Below are positions 1 to 7,184 of a DNA stretch of 15,407 nucleotides, piece after piece. Positions within the stretch are counted from its first letter, which is position 1, and each line of letters begins with the position of its first letter. A program made the position numbers and the translations under genes. The notes under the pieces were generated by a model. It made no database searches and was not told where the DNA came from. It was given only the letters and a program-made list of their open reading frames with translations. The DNA comes from Candidatus Sungbacteria bacterium RIFCSPHIGHO2_01_FULL_50_25 (GTDB lineage: Bacteria > Patescibacteriota > Minisyncoccia > Sungbacterales > HO2-52-23): assembly GCA_001822215.1 (NCBI GenBank), contig MHQD01000021.1:1-15407 (forward strand). The letters are read 5' to 3'.

Positions 1-84
1 AAATTTCAGTGCACCGGACGTTCCGGAAGCGCATGGCGCTTAAAATTTCAGTGCACCGGACGTTCCGGAAGCGCATGGCGCTTA
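1..84. repeat. Perfect 42-bp tandem duplication at the contig edge
   Basis: Bases 1-42 and 43-84 are identical. The unit is a multiple of three, so the recG frame stays open and 14 residues (ending in RTFRKRMAL) are encoded twice. Only the second copy joins naturally to the RecG wedge/OB sequence that follows. A perfect repeat exactly at the end of the sequence is typical of an assembly artefact, although a real in-frame duplication cannot be excluded. Confidence 0.9.
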
Positions 85-1895
85 CCGAGGCGGTGATCCG
101 CGATGAGACGGGGAATATAAAAGCGGTGTGGTTTAACCAGCCGTTTATCGCAAAGAACGTGAGTGAAGGAAGTGCGGTGCTCGTATCCGGGAAAATAGCA
201 AAGGGTCCCGGCGGAAATTACTTGCAAAATCCTTCATATGAGCGCGTGGGCGCGCGCGCGATCCATACCGGCGGCCTCGTCGCGGTCTATCCCGAGTCGT
301 GGGGTATCACGTCGCGATGGCTCCGGTATCTTATCTCCCAGTTCATCGGTCTCCGCGCGCATATCAAAGATTCGCTGAAGGATTCAGTGCGCGTCAGAAA
401 CCAGCTTCCTTTGCTCGGGGACGCGCTTTACAATATCCATTTCCCAAAAACCAAAAAGGACGCCGAAACAGCCGAGCGCAGATTTTCCTTTGAAAATCTC
501 TTTTTTATACAGCTTCGCGCGCTTCGGGAGCGCGGCCGCCTCAAACAAAATCACGCGCCGAAAATCCCACTCGACGTTTCCCTCATAAAGAAATTTACCG
601 CCTCGCTTCCGTTTCCGTTTACCGATGCGCAGCGCCGTTCTTTGTGGGAGATTGCAAGCGACATGGCAAAGCCGTCGCCCATGAACCGGCTTCTGGAAGG
701 GGACGTCGGATCCGGGAAAACAGTCGTCGCGGCCGCGGCCGCGCTTCTTGCGGCGCGCGCCGGGTATCGCGCGGTGTTCATGGCGCCAACGGAAATACTT
801 GCGCGCCAGCACTTTGCGACTCTTGAAAAGTTTCTTTCGCCTTTCGGAGTCTCGCTCGGATTTTGCACCGGCGCGGAGAAAAGGGCGGATCGCGCCGATA
901 TTGTCGCGGGGACACACGCGCTCATACAGAAAAATATTTCTTTTGAAAATCTGGGGCTTGTGGTGGTGGACGAACAGCACAGATTCGGAGTGCGCGAGCG
1001 GGCGCATCTTGTAAAAAACGGGAGCGAAGAGATTCCTCATTTTCTTTCCATGTCCGCGACCCCGATTCCGCGGACGCTCGCGCTTACCGTATACGGCGAT
1101 CTGGATCTTTCGATACTCGATGAAATGCCGAAGTACCGGAAAGCGGTCATAACAAAAGTTATAGATTCCCGGGGGCGCGCAGATGCGTATCAGCGTATCC
1201 GCGAAGAGGTCCTCAAGGGGAGGCAGGTTTTTGTCATTTGTCCGCGAATCGATCTTCCGGATCCGAACGCGTCCGCGACAAAAAGAGCGTATCAGCAAAA
1301 ACTTCTTCTATCGGAAGTAAAAAGCGTAAAAGAAGAATATAAGAAATTATCGGAGGGCGTATTCAAAGATCTTCGCGTCTCAATGCTTCACGGGAAGATG
1401 AAGGCAAAGGAAAAGGCGCTTGTGATGGAGCGCTTCAGAAGACAAGAGAGCGATATTCTTGTCTCGACATCGGTCGTCGAGGTCGGCATCGATATTCCGA
1501 ATGCGTCGGTCATGATGATCGAGGGCGCGGAGCGTTTCGGCCTTGCGCAATTGCATCAATTCCGCGGACGCGTAGGAAGAGGCGCGGATCAGTCGTATTG
1601 TTTTTTGTTTTCGACCGAGGACGGCATAGCGGCGCGGCGCCTCCGCGCCGTTGAGGAGGCAAAAAACGGATTTGAGCTTGCCCAAAAGGATCTCGAGATT
1701 CGCGGTCCGGGCGATTTTTTCGGCACCGCGCAATCGGGATTCAGCCGCGATCTCTTGAAAGGCGTGAGCGACCCCGAACTTGTGCGCGCGGCGAGGCGCG
1801 AAGCAATCGAGATCTTGCGCGCGGACCCCGCGCTTTCAGACAGCCCCGAAATAAAAAAGCGCCTTGCGGAATTTGAGGCAGTGCATTGGGAGTGA
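3..1895 (+). CDS. recG: ATP-dependent DNA helicase RecG (5' partial)
   Basis: RecG is a superfamily 2 helicase that remodels stalled replication forks and branched recombination intermediates. The frame is open to the left edge, so the gene is probably 5' truncated; a GTG at 9 is the first possible start seen here but is unlikely to be the real one. Numbering from that GTG, an OB/wedge remnant covers about residues 12-75 (VWFNQPF). Helicase motifs follow: Walker A GDVGSGKT (about 231), DEQH box (about 321), SATPIPRT (about 348), then VVEVGIDIP and QFRGRVGRG in the C-terminal helicase lobe. The 628 visible residues are slightly fewer than the roughly 680-700 usual for the family, so only part of the N-terminal domain is missing. 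The gene ends in TGA six bases from the convergent glycosyltransferase gene, with no terminator hairpin between them. The first 14 residues come from the edge duplication. Confidence 0.96.
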   Translation: MSVHRTFRKRMALKISVHRTFRKRMALTEAVIRDETGNIKAVWFNQPFIAKNVSEGSAVLVSGKIAKGPGGNYLQNPSYERVGARAIHTGGLVAVYPESWGITSRWLRYLISQFIGLRAHIKDSLKDSVRVRNQLPLLGDALYNIHFPKTKKDAETAERRFSFENLFFIQLRALRERGRLKQNHAPKIPLDVSLIKKFTASLPFPFTDAQRRSLWEIASDMAKPSPMNRLLEGDVGSGKTVVAAAAALLAARAGYRAVFMAPTEILARQHFATLEKFLSPFGVSLGFCTGAEKRADRADIVAGTHALIQKNISFENLGLVVVDEQHRFGVRERAHLVKNGSEEIPHFLSMSATPIPRTLALTVYGDLDLSILDEMPKYRKAVITKVIDSRGRADAYQRIREEVLKGRQVFVICPRIDLPDPNASATKRAYQQKLLLSEVKSVKEEYKKLSEGVFKDLRVSMLHGKMKAKEKALVMERFRRQESDILVSTSVVEVGIDIPNASVMMIEGAERFGLAQLHQFRGRVGRGADQSYCFLFSTEDGIAARRLRAVEEAKNGFELAQKDLEIRGPGDFFGTAQSGFSRDLLKGVSDPELVRAARREAIEILRADPALSDSPEIKKRLAEFEAVHWE

Positions 1896-1901
1896 TAGGT
1901 G

Positions 1902-3464
1902 TTACGGCGCGGCGCGGTGTTTCGGCGTTCTCCAGAATCCGAGGCGCTTGCCAAACATGAGGCGCGTCTGCGTTTCCAATCCCGGGATTGCGCCAAAAAA
2001 CGTTCCGGTTATGGGGATGAAGAGCCATTCGAGCAAAAGCCACCATTTCCAATGGTACGGCTTTTTTTTCGGCCGGGTCGGCAAGAGCGAAAGCGAAACA
2101 ACCGCGGAGAATGCGAGCCCGACCATCGCGGACGTCATCAAAATCTGGGTGATTTTCGGGAGGTTATGCGCAAGGACCGTTGTTGAGAACGCCTCTTTTC
2201 CGAGAAACGGCGGGAGCCAGCCGAGCGCTAAAATCATGATGGAGTTCGTCGAGAGAGACCAAAATCCTTCCATCTTGTCGAAAATGAAGAATATTTTTTT
2301 GCGGAGCGGAATTTTTTTATTTTTTGCAAATTGATAGATGATATACGGCACGTTTTCAACGCCCCATACCCAGCGCCGGTGCTGTTTGTAGATATTTATT
2401 GCGGTTTCTTTGAATGAAGGCGCGAGGTTTGCGTCCATTGAAACGGGATAACAAAGCGGCACCGTGCGCCACCTGCCGTCGTGGTAAAACAGCGCCTGCC
2501 AAAAGATGCGCGAGTCCTCGGATACGACGTGCGTATCCCAAAACCCGATTTCTGCGAGCGCCTTGAAAGGCATCGAGTGTGATGAGAATGTTTCCAGGCG
2601 TTCGGGGCGCGACTGCTGGATCATCTGCCAGAACGTGTCTGACGTTGCGACAACGCGCGAGAGCGCAGACGCATCCCAAATGTTGTTGTGGTAGACCGGG
2701 ATCGGCTGATACGACGCGTGCAGCGGGTCTTTCTCCGTAAGATAGCGGTACGCTACGATTGCAAAATAATCGGGATAGACCTGCGTATCCGAATCAAGGG
2801 AAGAAACAATAACGCGTTCAAACGGAATAGCAAGCTCGCGGATCCGTTTTTCAGCCGCTTTCGCGGCCCACGCCGCATTTGATCCTTTCCCCGGCATCTC
2901 TTCCGGGATGTCCGACGGGTGCACGGTAACCAAAAAGTCAAAAAATTCGCCTGCAAATTCGTCTCGAATCCGTTCCGCTGATTTTTTGTCCTCATCTCCG
3001 CCGCGCTCTTCGACTCCAAGGACAATAATCATTTGTGCATTCGGCCATGACGACGTGAGGAGCGCTGCAATGCTTGAATGGAGAACGTCGTAGGGCTCTT
3101 GGTATGCGGGAAGGATTACGAGGTGATAGAGATCGCTCCATGATTTCACATGGGGAGAGAGTTCTTCCGCGACGCGGAGATTCGGATCGCGCACCTTTTC
3201 CATCCAGGAAATGCCAAGATTTTTTTTCATTGCGCTGTATGAGGCCCCGATATGGAACACGAAAAATACGGTTTTCAAGAGCCAGTAGAGGTCGAATGCG
3301 ATAATAAAGAAGCTTGCGAATATCGGCGCGCGCCACGCGATAAAGATCATCCCGATAAGCGTGGTCCATGCGAGGACGCCCGGGATTGTTTCGAGTGCGC
3401 GGTATGCGCGCGTCCGGTAGTACGGAATTTTATCCGATTCTCCATCATTCATCGGGCGTATCAT
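1902..3464 (-). CDS. Membrane family-2 glycosyltransferase, probably processive type
   Basis: This 520-residue protein has two hydrophobic N-terminal segments (about residues 28-75), a cytoplasmic GT2 catalytic domain (about 112-370) and three or so C-terminal membrane segments (about 402-418, 440-462, 475-495). GT-A landmarks are visible: VILPAYQEP at the start of the domain, SLDSDT (224-226, DxD-like metal and nucleotide site), SED (315-317, likely catalytic acid) and QHRRW (361-365, the QxxRW motif of synthases such as cellulose or hyaluronan synthase). It probably uses a nucleotide sugar to build or export an envelope glycan; the sugar cannot be told. I chose the ATG at 3464; the ATG at 3452 is also possible. 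A longer frame up to 3668 was rejected because it runs through a terminator and into the neighbouring gene. No clear Shine-Dalgarno is present. The stop nearly abuts recG on the other strand. Confidence 0.9.
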   Translation of the reverse strand: MIRPMNDGESDKIPYYRTRAYRALETIPGVLAWTTLIGMIFIAWRAPIFASFFIIAFDLYWLLKTVFFVFHIGASYSAMKKNLGISWMEKVRDPNLRVAEELSPHVKSWSDLYHLVILPAYQEPYDVLHSSIAALLTSSWPNAQMIIVLGVEERGGDEDKKSAERIRDEFAGEFFDFLVTVHPSDIPEEMPGKGSNAAWAAKAAEKRIRELAIPFERVIVSSLDSDTQVYPDYFAIVAYRYLTEKDPLHASYQPIPVYHNNIWDASALSRVVATSDTFWQMIQQSRPERLETFSSHSMPFKALAEIGFWDTHVVSEDSRIFWQALFYHDGRWRTVPLCYPVSMDANLAPSFKETAINIYKQHRRWVWGVENVPYIIYQFAKNKKIPLRKKIFFIFDKMEGFWSLSTNSIMILALGWLPPFLGKEAFSTTVLAHNLPKITQILMTSAMVGLAFSAVVSLSLLPTRPKKKPYHWKWWLLLEWLFIPITGTFFGAIPGLETQTRLMFGKRLGFWRTPKHRAAP

Positions 3465-3488
3465 AGCCGATATAATGGGAAAAATGAA

Positions 3489-3538
3489 GCTCCATGGGCA
3501 AGCCCGTGGCCTTCTGGAGCATGGATAAATGCATGCAT
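3489..3538. other. Inverted-repeat cluster upstream of the glycosyltransferase gene
   Basis: CCATGGGC (3492-3499) and GCCCGTGG (3502-3509) form an 8-bp stem, with a G-U wobble if transcribed on the plus strand. GCTCC (3489-3493) and GGAGC (3516-3520) offer a competing outer pairing. A 10-bp palindrome ATGCATGCAT lies at 3529-3538. No T-run follows. It would sit in the 5' leader or promoter zone of the minus-strand glycosyltransferase gene. Function is unknown. Confidence 0.4.
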
Positions 3539-3539
3539 G

Positions 3540-3564
3540 AAAAAACCTCGGTCGAAACCGAGGC
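3540..3564 (-). terminator. Rho-independent terminator of the PafA/Dop gene
   Basis: On the minus strand a 7-bp stem CCTCGGT/ACCGAGG closes a UUCG tetraloop and is followed directly by seven Ts. It starts a few bases after the stop codon of the upstream gene. This is a textbook intrinsic terminator. Confidence 0.93.
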
Positions 3565-3568
3565 GCTA

Positions 3569-5089
3569 TTATAACTTTGCCTTTGCAACTTGAGGAGTTG
3601 CGGTGAAAGGATCGCCGTATGTGAACGTTGTATTTAGTGCAGTACCAACGATCTGCACTTTTTCCCAATCCATAATAACCTTTTCGAGTTTTCCTTGGGT
3701 GAGTTCTCGATAGGCCACACGAAGGTCGGTTACGCGCGCTTTCGCCCGTCCAGAAAGGAGGTTTCCGGATTGCGCCTTCTCGACCATTTCATCCGATACG
3801 ATTTTTGCCGTATATCCTTTTCGCTCGAGGAGGAGCGCAGTACCCTCGGGCAGAATTCGGTCGAAAATGATGCTCAAGAGTTTTATGTGGCCGAGGATAG
3901 TGCGCTTGTCTTGATGCGCCGATTCATCGCTTCTTTTTGTATCAACGTGAATGTATTGGTACGGGTTCGTGCCCCATGAATGTCCTCGACGCGCGATGTC
4001 TCGGTCGATATGCGTCCATTTTGCCGCCCACCCCGCAATGGGAGCGAGGTTTTGAATCGGATAGTCGCTTTCCGCGGCTTCGATGGCTTCCTTCCATAGT
4101 TCCATCACGCGGTTGCGGACTCTCGTGAGGCGTTTCGGATAGAGGTTAAAGAATTCTTCCGCCTTTTCGCAATACCACTTTTGGAGCGCGACCGCAGACA
4201 GTCCGCCAACTTTTGTCCTGAGCGAAACATCGACATTGAATTCATGGAGCGCCCAGAGGAATGTTTCATCCACGGGGCATCCAAGCGGCGGATCGGAGAG
4301 GAATCCCATCTCGATCATATCAAGGACGATATCCGTTGTGCCGAATTTGAGAAATGTTGCGGCTTGGAATATTGTCGAATCGCCCACGATGACGTGGAGC
4401 CGCGCGTACTTGTGAGCGTGCGCGAGCGGCTCTTGTCTTGTGTTTATTATCCCACGATTGTGTTGGGTGTCCCCGCTTACCACTTTCTCTGTCACATATG
4501 CTCGCTGAGAAAGAAAGAATCGCACCCGTTTCTTTTCCTCCGCTATGTATCCGTTTCCAGTGAAGATGATGCGCGATATGAAAAACGGCGCAAGTCGATG
4601 TATCAGATATTCTTTGGTAGGGTTCGTGCGGTCGCCGGGTTCCGTCATATAACTTTCGTGGTCGCCATAGCTTTTTGGAAGCGGTTTCCTATTATCTTTT
4701 GGGTCTTCCCTGTTTTCCGCGTTGTTGTTTCGGAACAGACGGAGGGTGACTCCGTCATTTCTCAACGCCCTTGTGCTATTCATTGCCGATACTATTTCTG
4801 CCACAATTCGCTCGCCCGCTTTTTGATGCGCGACGATTTCTTCCGCATTGTCCATTTCAGGCGTTGCGTATTCAGCATGAATCCCGACATCGGTATAAAG
4901 AAGCCCTCCGTTGAGGAGAAATCTTCGTCCGTCGAGCATGAGCGCAACGCCTGTCGGCAGAAGATACGGAGGAATTGCGGAATGGAAGGCTTCTTTGTAT
5001 GAAGAGTGAGCGAGTATTGCGTCTGATTGTTTCGGAGGCGCAGGGACTATTGCGGTTTCCCATTCTCCGCCCATTTTCCGTATTATCAT
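3569..5089 (-). CDS. Pup ligase / Pup deamidase-depupylase family protein (PafA/Dop-like)
   Basis: The family has a glutamine-synthetase-like fold. PafA joins the C-terminal Glu of Pup to substrate lysines; Dop deamidates Pup and removes it. Of 506 residues the N-terminus MGGEWET (6-12) matches the GxExE metal/ATP-binding start. YTDVGIHAEYATPE (65-78) holds the catalytic Asp (D67) and conserved Glu residues. Next come RNN and SYGDHESYM, INTRQEP, then the LHVIVGD and LKFGTT core. D67 lies close to where PafA has its Asp (about 64) rather than Dop (about 94), so the Dop-specific loop seems short or absent. However, total length is Dop-like, and there is an insert between RNN and SYGDHE. Ligase versus depupylase is therefore unresolved. 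The start ATG at 5089 has a Shine-Dalgarno AAGGA. No Pup, proteasome or Mpa gene is in the window. Downstream of htrA. Confidence 0.92.
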   Translation of the reverse strand: MIIRKMGGEWETAIVPAPPKQSDAILAHSSYKEAFHSAIPPYLLPTGVALMLDGRRFLLNGGLLYTDVGIHAEYATPEMDNAEEIVAHQKAGERIVAEIVSAMNSTRALRNDGVTLRLFRNNNAENREDPKDNRKPLPKSYGDHESYMTEPGDRTNPTKEYLIHRLAPFFISRIIFTGNGYIAEEKKRVRFFLSQRAYVTEKVVSGDTQHNRGIINTRQEPLAHAHKYARLHVIVGDSTIFQAATFLKFGTTDIVLDMIEMGFLSDPPLGCPVDETFLWALHEFNVDVSLRTKVGGLSAVALQKWYCEKAEEFFNLYPKRLTRVRNRVMELWKEAIEAAESDYPIQNLAPIAGWAAKWTHIDRDIARRGHSWGTNPYQYIHVDTKRSDESAHQDKRTILGHIKLLSIIFDRILPEGTALLLERKGYTAKIVSDEMVEKAQSGNLLSGRAKARVTDLRVAYRELTQGKLEKVIMDWEKVQIVGTALNTTFTYGDPFTATPQVAKAKL

Positions 5090-5095
5090 GGTGAT

Positions 5096-5100
5096 TCCTT
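5096..5100 (-). promoter_or_regulatory. Shine-Dalgarno of the PafA/Dop-like gene
   Basis: AAGGA on the minus strand ends six bases before the ATG at 5089. It is one of the few convincing ribosome binding sites here and supports this start over the in-frame ATG five codons later. Confidence 0.75.
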
Positions 5101-5116
5101 TTGTGATGAGCTTCGG

Positions 5117-5146
5117 ATACTATTGCAAATCCTTGGAAAAAGTCAA
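5117..5146 (-). promoter_or_regulatory. Candidate promoter of the PafA/Dop-like gene
   Basis: On the minus strand TTGACT (5141-5146, 5/6 to the -35 consensus) is followed after 18 bp by TAGTAT (5117-5122, 4/6 to the -10). It would give a leader of about 20 nt that contains the Shine-Dalgarno. It overlaps a weak hairpin after htrA, so readthrough from htrA is also possible. Confidence 0.45.
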
Positions 5147-5158
5147 AGCCGTGCTTTG
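5137..5158 (-). terminator. Weak terminator-like hairpin after htrA
   Basis: Minus-strand CAAAGC/GCTTTG (5144-5158) with a 3-nt loop is followed two bases later by TTTTT (5137-5141). The stem is only 6 bp, so termination would be partial at best. Confidence 0.4.
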
Positions 5159-5188
5159 GCGCGGTTTTGGGAAAATTGCTTTTAGCCC

Positions 5189-6454
5189 CTATTCTTTCCG
5201 TTCCGTGAGAGTCGCTTTGAATTCGGATTCTTTTCCGTCGCGGAACACCTTGAGCGTTACCTCGTCGCCGACGTGGTATTTCTGGAGGATAGAGGCAAGC
5301 GTGTGCAATTGGTCTATGCGCTCGCCTTGAATTTCAAGGATAATATCGCCCTCCTTGATGCCTGCCTTTTCCGCCGGGCTTCCCAAAACAACCGCCGCTT
5401 CCCCTCCCGGCCCCTTTGATACAAGCGCCCCGTAGTCTTTCGCGAGTTTCTCTGCCTCTGCGCGTTCGCGCGTGATCGCGGTATAGCGGACGCCCAAAAA
5501 GGGATAGATGATTTTTCCCGATTTTTGCACGCTTGCAAGGGCGCGTTTTGCTTTTTCAATCGGAATCGCAAATCCGATGTTTTCTGCGTCTGACGCGACC
5601 GCGGTATTTACGCCGATGACTTCCCCGCGGATATTGATTAAAGGGCCTCCGGAATTTCCCGGGTTTATGGCGGCATCAGTCTGGATGAGTTCTTGGAGCG
5701 TTTCTGATTCGATACCCGCTCCTCCCGCGACAACCGTGCGCCCGAGACCCGATACGACGCCGACCGAGACGGTATTTCTGAATTCGCCGAGCGCGTTTCC
5801 GATTGCGACAACTCCTTGGCCGATTTTTACTTCCTGCGAGCTGCCGAGGGGTATTGTCGGGTAGTCTTTCCCCTCGATTTTCATGATTGCGAGGTCATGC
5901 AAGGGGTCCCGCGCGAGAACTTTCGCCGTTCGTTTTGAGCCGTCATTGAGAAGCGCGGTAAATTCCGCGCTTGTATCGGAGACAACGTGCCTATTCGTGA
6001 TGATGAGGCCGTCTTTTGACACGATAAATCCGGTGCCCGATGATATCTCCCGCTTCTCTGTTCCTTTTTGCCTAAATTGCGGAATTTGGAATCCGGATCC
6101 GCCTTCTCCGAAAAAGGGATTTCCTTCAAACGGATCGACAAAATAGCGCTCGATCACAGGGACATCTTTTGTCGCGACAATTGAAACAACGGCGGGGGAC
6201 GCAGACTCGACTACTTTTACAATGAGTTCGTCCTGGCGCTCCACGCGCTCGATCGTTTCTTTTTCAAGCACTTTTTCGGTTATTTTCTCGAGAAGCCGGG
6301 GTTTGTTGAAAATAAGCGGGCCGCTCGTTCCTCCGGCGTCAGCGCCCGGGAGAAGAACGCCTACCGTAAGGATGGTCCCGAGGATCGACGCGATAAAAGA
6401 GAGGAGGACGGTAAACGCGATAAGCTGTTTTGTTGACGGTTCTTTTTCGTTCAT
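5189..6454 (-). CDS. htrA: HtrA/DegP-type serine protease with one PDZ domain
   Basis: An envelope-anchored trypsin-like protease that degrades misfolded exported proteins. A short cytosolic N-terminus is followed by one membrane anchor (about residues 11-35), a linker and coiled region (50-80), then the protease domain (about 85-305). The catalytic triad is intact: His156 in TNRHVV, Asp187 in HDLAIMK and Ser268 in GNSGGPL. A single PDZ domain occupies about 316-415 (PFLGVRY, AGIKEGDIILEI). At 421 residues with one PDZ it resembles DegS or anchored HtrA forms rather than two-PDZ DegP. The ATG at 6454 has no clear Shine-Dalgarno, but it precedes the membrane anchor and sits 30 nt below an extended -10 promoter. 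It follows clpP, from which a terminator separates it. Confidence 0.96.
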   Translation of the reverse strand: MNEKEPSTKQLIAFTVLLSFIASILGTILTVGVLLPGADAGGTSGPLIFNKPRLLEKITEKVLEKETIERVERQDELIVKVVESASPAVVSIVATKDVPVIERYFVDPFEGNPFFGEGGSGFQIPQFRQKGTEKREISSGTGFIVSKDGLIITNRHVVSDTSAEFTALLNDGSKRTAKVLARDPLHDLAIMKIEGKDYPTIPLGSSQEVKIGQGVVAIGNALGEFRNTVSVGVVSGLGRTVVAGGAGIESETLQELIQTDAAINPGNSGGPLINIRGEVIGVNTAVASDAENIGFAIPIEKAKRALASVQKSGKIIYPFLGVRYTAITRERAEAEKLAKDYGALVSKGPGGEAAVVLGSPAEKAGIKEGDIILEIQGERIDQLHTLASILQKYHVGDEVTLKVFRDGKESEFKATLTERKE

Positions 6455-6484
6455 GCGGGTACTGGCTTTGATACATTCATATCC

Positions 6485-6493
6485 ATTATATCA
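6485..6493 (-). promoter_or_regulatory. Extended -10 promoter for htrA
   Basis: Minus-strand TGATATAAT is a perfect TATAAT (6485-6490) with the TG extension. No good -35 lies 16-18 bp upstream, which fits extended -10 promoters. It sits between the clpP terminator and the htrA start. Confidence 0.65.
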
Positions 6494-6520
6494 AAACGAG
6501 CGAGTAGAGAGAAACGTAAC

Positions 6521-6548
6521 AAAAAACCCGTCGGGGGACGGATTTTTT
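6521..6548. terminator. Bidirectional intrinsic terminator after clpP
   Basis: CCGTC (6528-6532) pairs with GACGG (6537-6541) around a 4-nt loop. Seen from the minus strand, a G and six Ts follow (6521-6527); from the plus strand ATTTTTT follows (6542-6548). It begins just after the clpP stop and should end the nusA-hppA-tig-clpP transcript. Confidence 0.8.
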
Positions 6549-6554
6549 CCGGGA

Positions 6555-7184
6555 TTACTTTACGGAGTTTTTCCGTTTTATGATTTCATCGATGATTCCG
6601 TATTTTTTCGCTTCCTCCGCGTTCATATAGTAGTCGCGGTCCGTGTCCTCTTCAACTTGTGCGACCGGTTTTTTGGTGTGTTTTGCGAGAATCTGGTTCA
6701 AGCGGTCTTTTAAGCGGATGATGTGTTTTGCCGATATTTCGATCTCAACCGCTTGGCCCTCGATGCCGCCCGCCATCACCTGGTGGATCATTATTTCGGA
6801 GTTTGCGAGGGCAAAGCGTTTTTTTTCTGCGCCCGCGGCAAGCAGAAGCGCTGCGCCCGAGGCCGCCATGCCGACGCAGATGGTTGAGACGTCCGGCTTC
6901 ACATACTGCATGGTGTCATAGATCGCAAGGGTCGCGGGAACCGATCCGCCGGGTGAGTTCACGTAGAGCTTGATGTCTTTTTTATCGTCCTGCGACTCGA
7001 GAAAAAGGAGTTGCGCAATCACCGCATTCGCGATGGGATCCGAAATCGGCCCCCCGAGAAAGATGATCCGCTCTTTCAATAGCCGCGAATAGATGTCGTA
7101 GGCCCGTTCGCCGTACTGCGATTTTTCGATGACGGTCGGGATGAGATATTGTGAATTGATGTCGTGGTTCATGGCTGTTTTCAT
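6555..7184 (-). CDS. clpP: ATP-dependent Clp protease proteolytic subunit ClpP
   Basis: ClpP is the tetradecameric serine peptidase of the cytosol, fed by Clp ATPases such as ClpX or ClpC. The 209 residues match normal family length. The triad is visible: Ser109 in GMAASGAA, His134 in EIMIHQ and Asp184 in DTDRDYYM. The GGS(V) strand near 79-82 and the C-terminal AEEAKKYGIID are also typical. The start ATG at 7184 overlaps the trigger-factor stop as ATGA, implying translational coupling; an internal ATG four codons later is an alternative. The tig-clpP order is the classical one, but clpX, which usually follows, is absent: a terminator and htrA come next. Confidence 0.98.
   Translation of the reverse strand: MKTAMNHDINSQYLIPTVIEKSQYGERAYDIYSRLLKERIIFLGGPISDPIANAVIAQLLFLESQDDKKDIKLYVNSPGGSVPATLAIYDTMQYVKPDVSTICVGMAASGAALLLAAGAEKKRFALANSEIMIHQVMAGGIEGQAVEIEISAKHIIRLKDRLNQILAKHTKKPVAQVEEDTDRDYYMNAEEAKKYGIIDEIIKRKNSVK

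Noticed and set aside
384..1298. Open frame of 304 codons on the minus strand inside recG
   Set aside because: It is antisense to strongly conserved helicase motifs and its translation has no recognisable domain; long shadow frames are common in this GC-rich coding DNA.
3471..3476. TATAAT on the plus strand
   Set aside because: No -35 element and no plus-strand gene follows; it would drive antisense RNA through the PafA/Dop gene, for which there is no other support.
3465..3668. N-terminal extension of the glycosyltransferase up to 3668
   Set aside because: It would run through a strong terminator and overlap about 100 bases of the PafA/Dop gene; the extra residues are Arg/Cys-rich and unlike the family.
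4181..5002. Open frame of 273 codons on the plus strand inside the PafA/Dop gene
   Set aside because: The translation is Cys/Arg/Phe-rich without motifs, while the minus frame carries the conserved family residues.
5090..5188. Possible pup-like small gene between htrA and the PafA/Dop gene
   Set aside because: The gap is 99 bp and contains no frame encoding a Pup-like C-terminal GG-E/Q tail; it is explained by a weak hairpin, promoter and Shine-Dalgarno.
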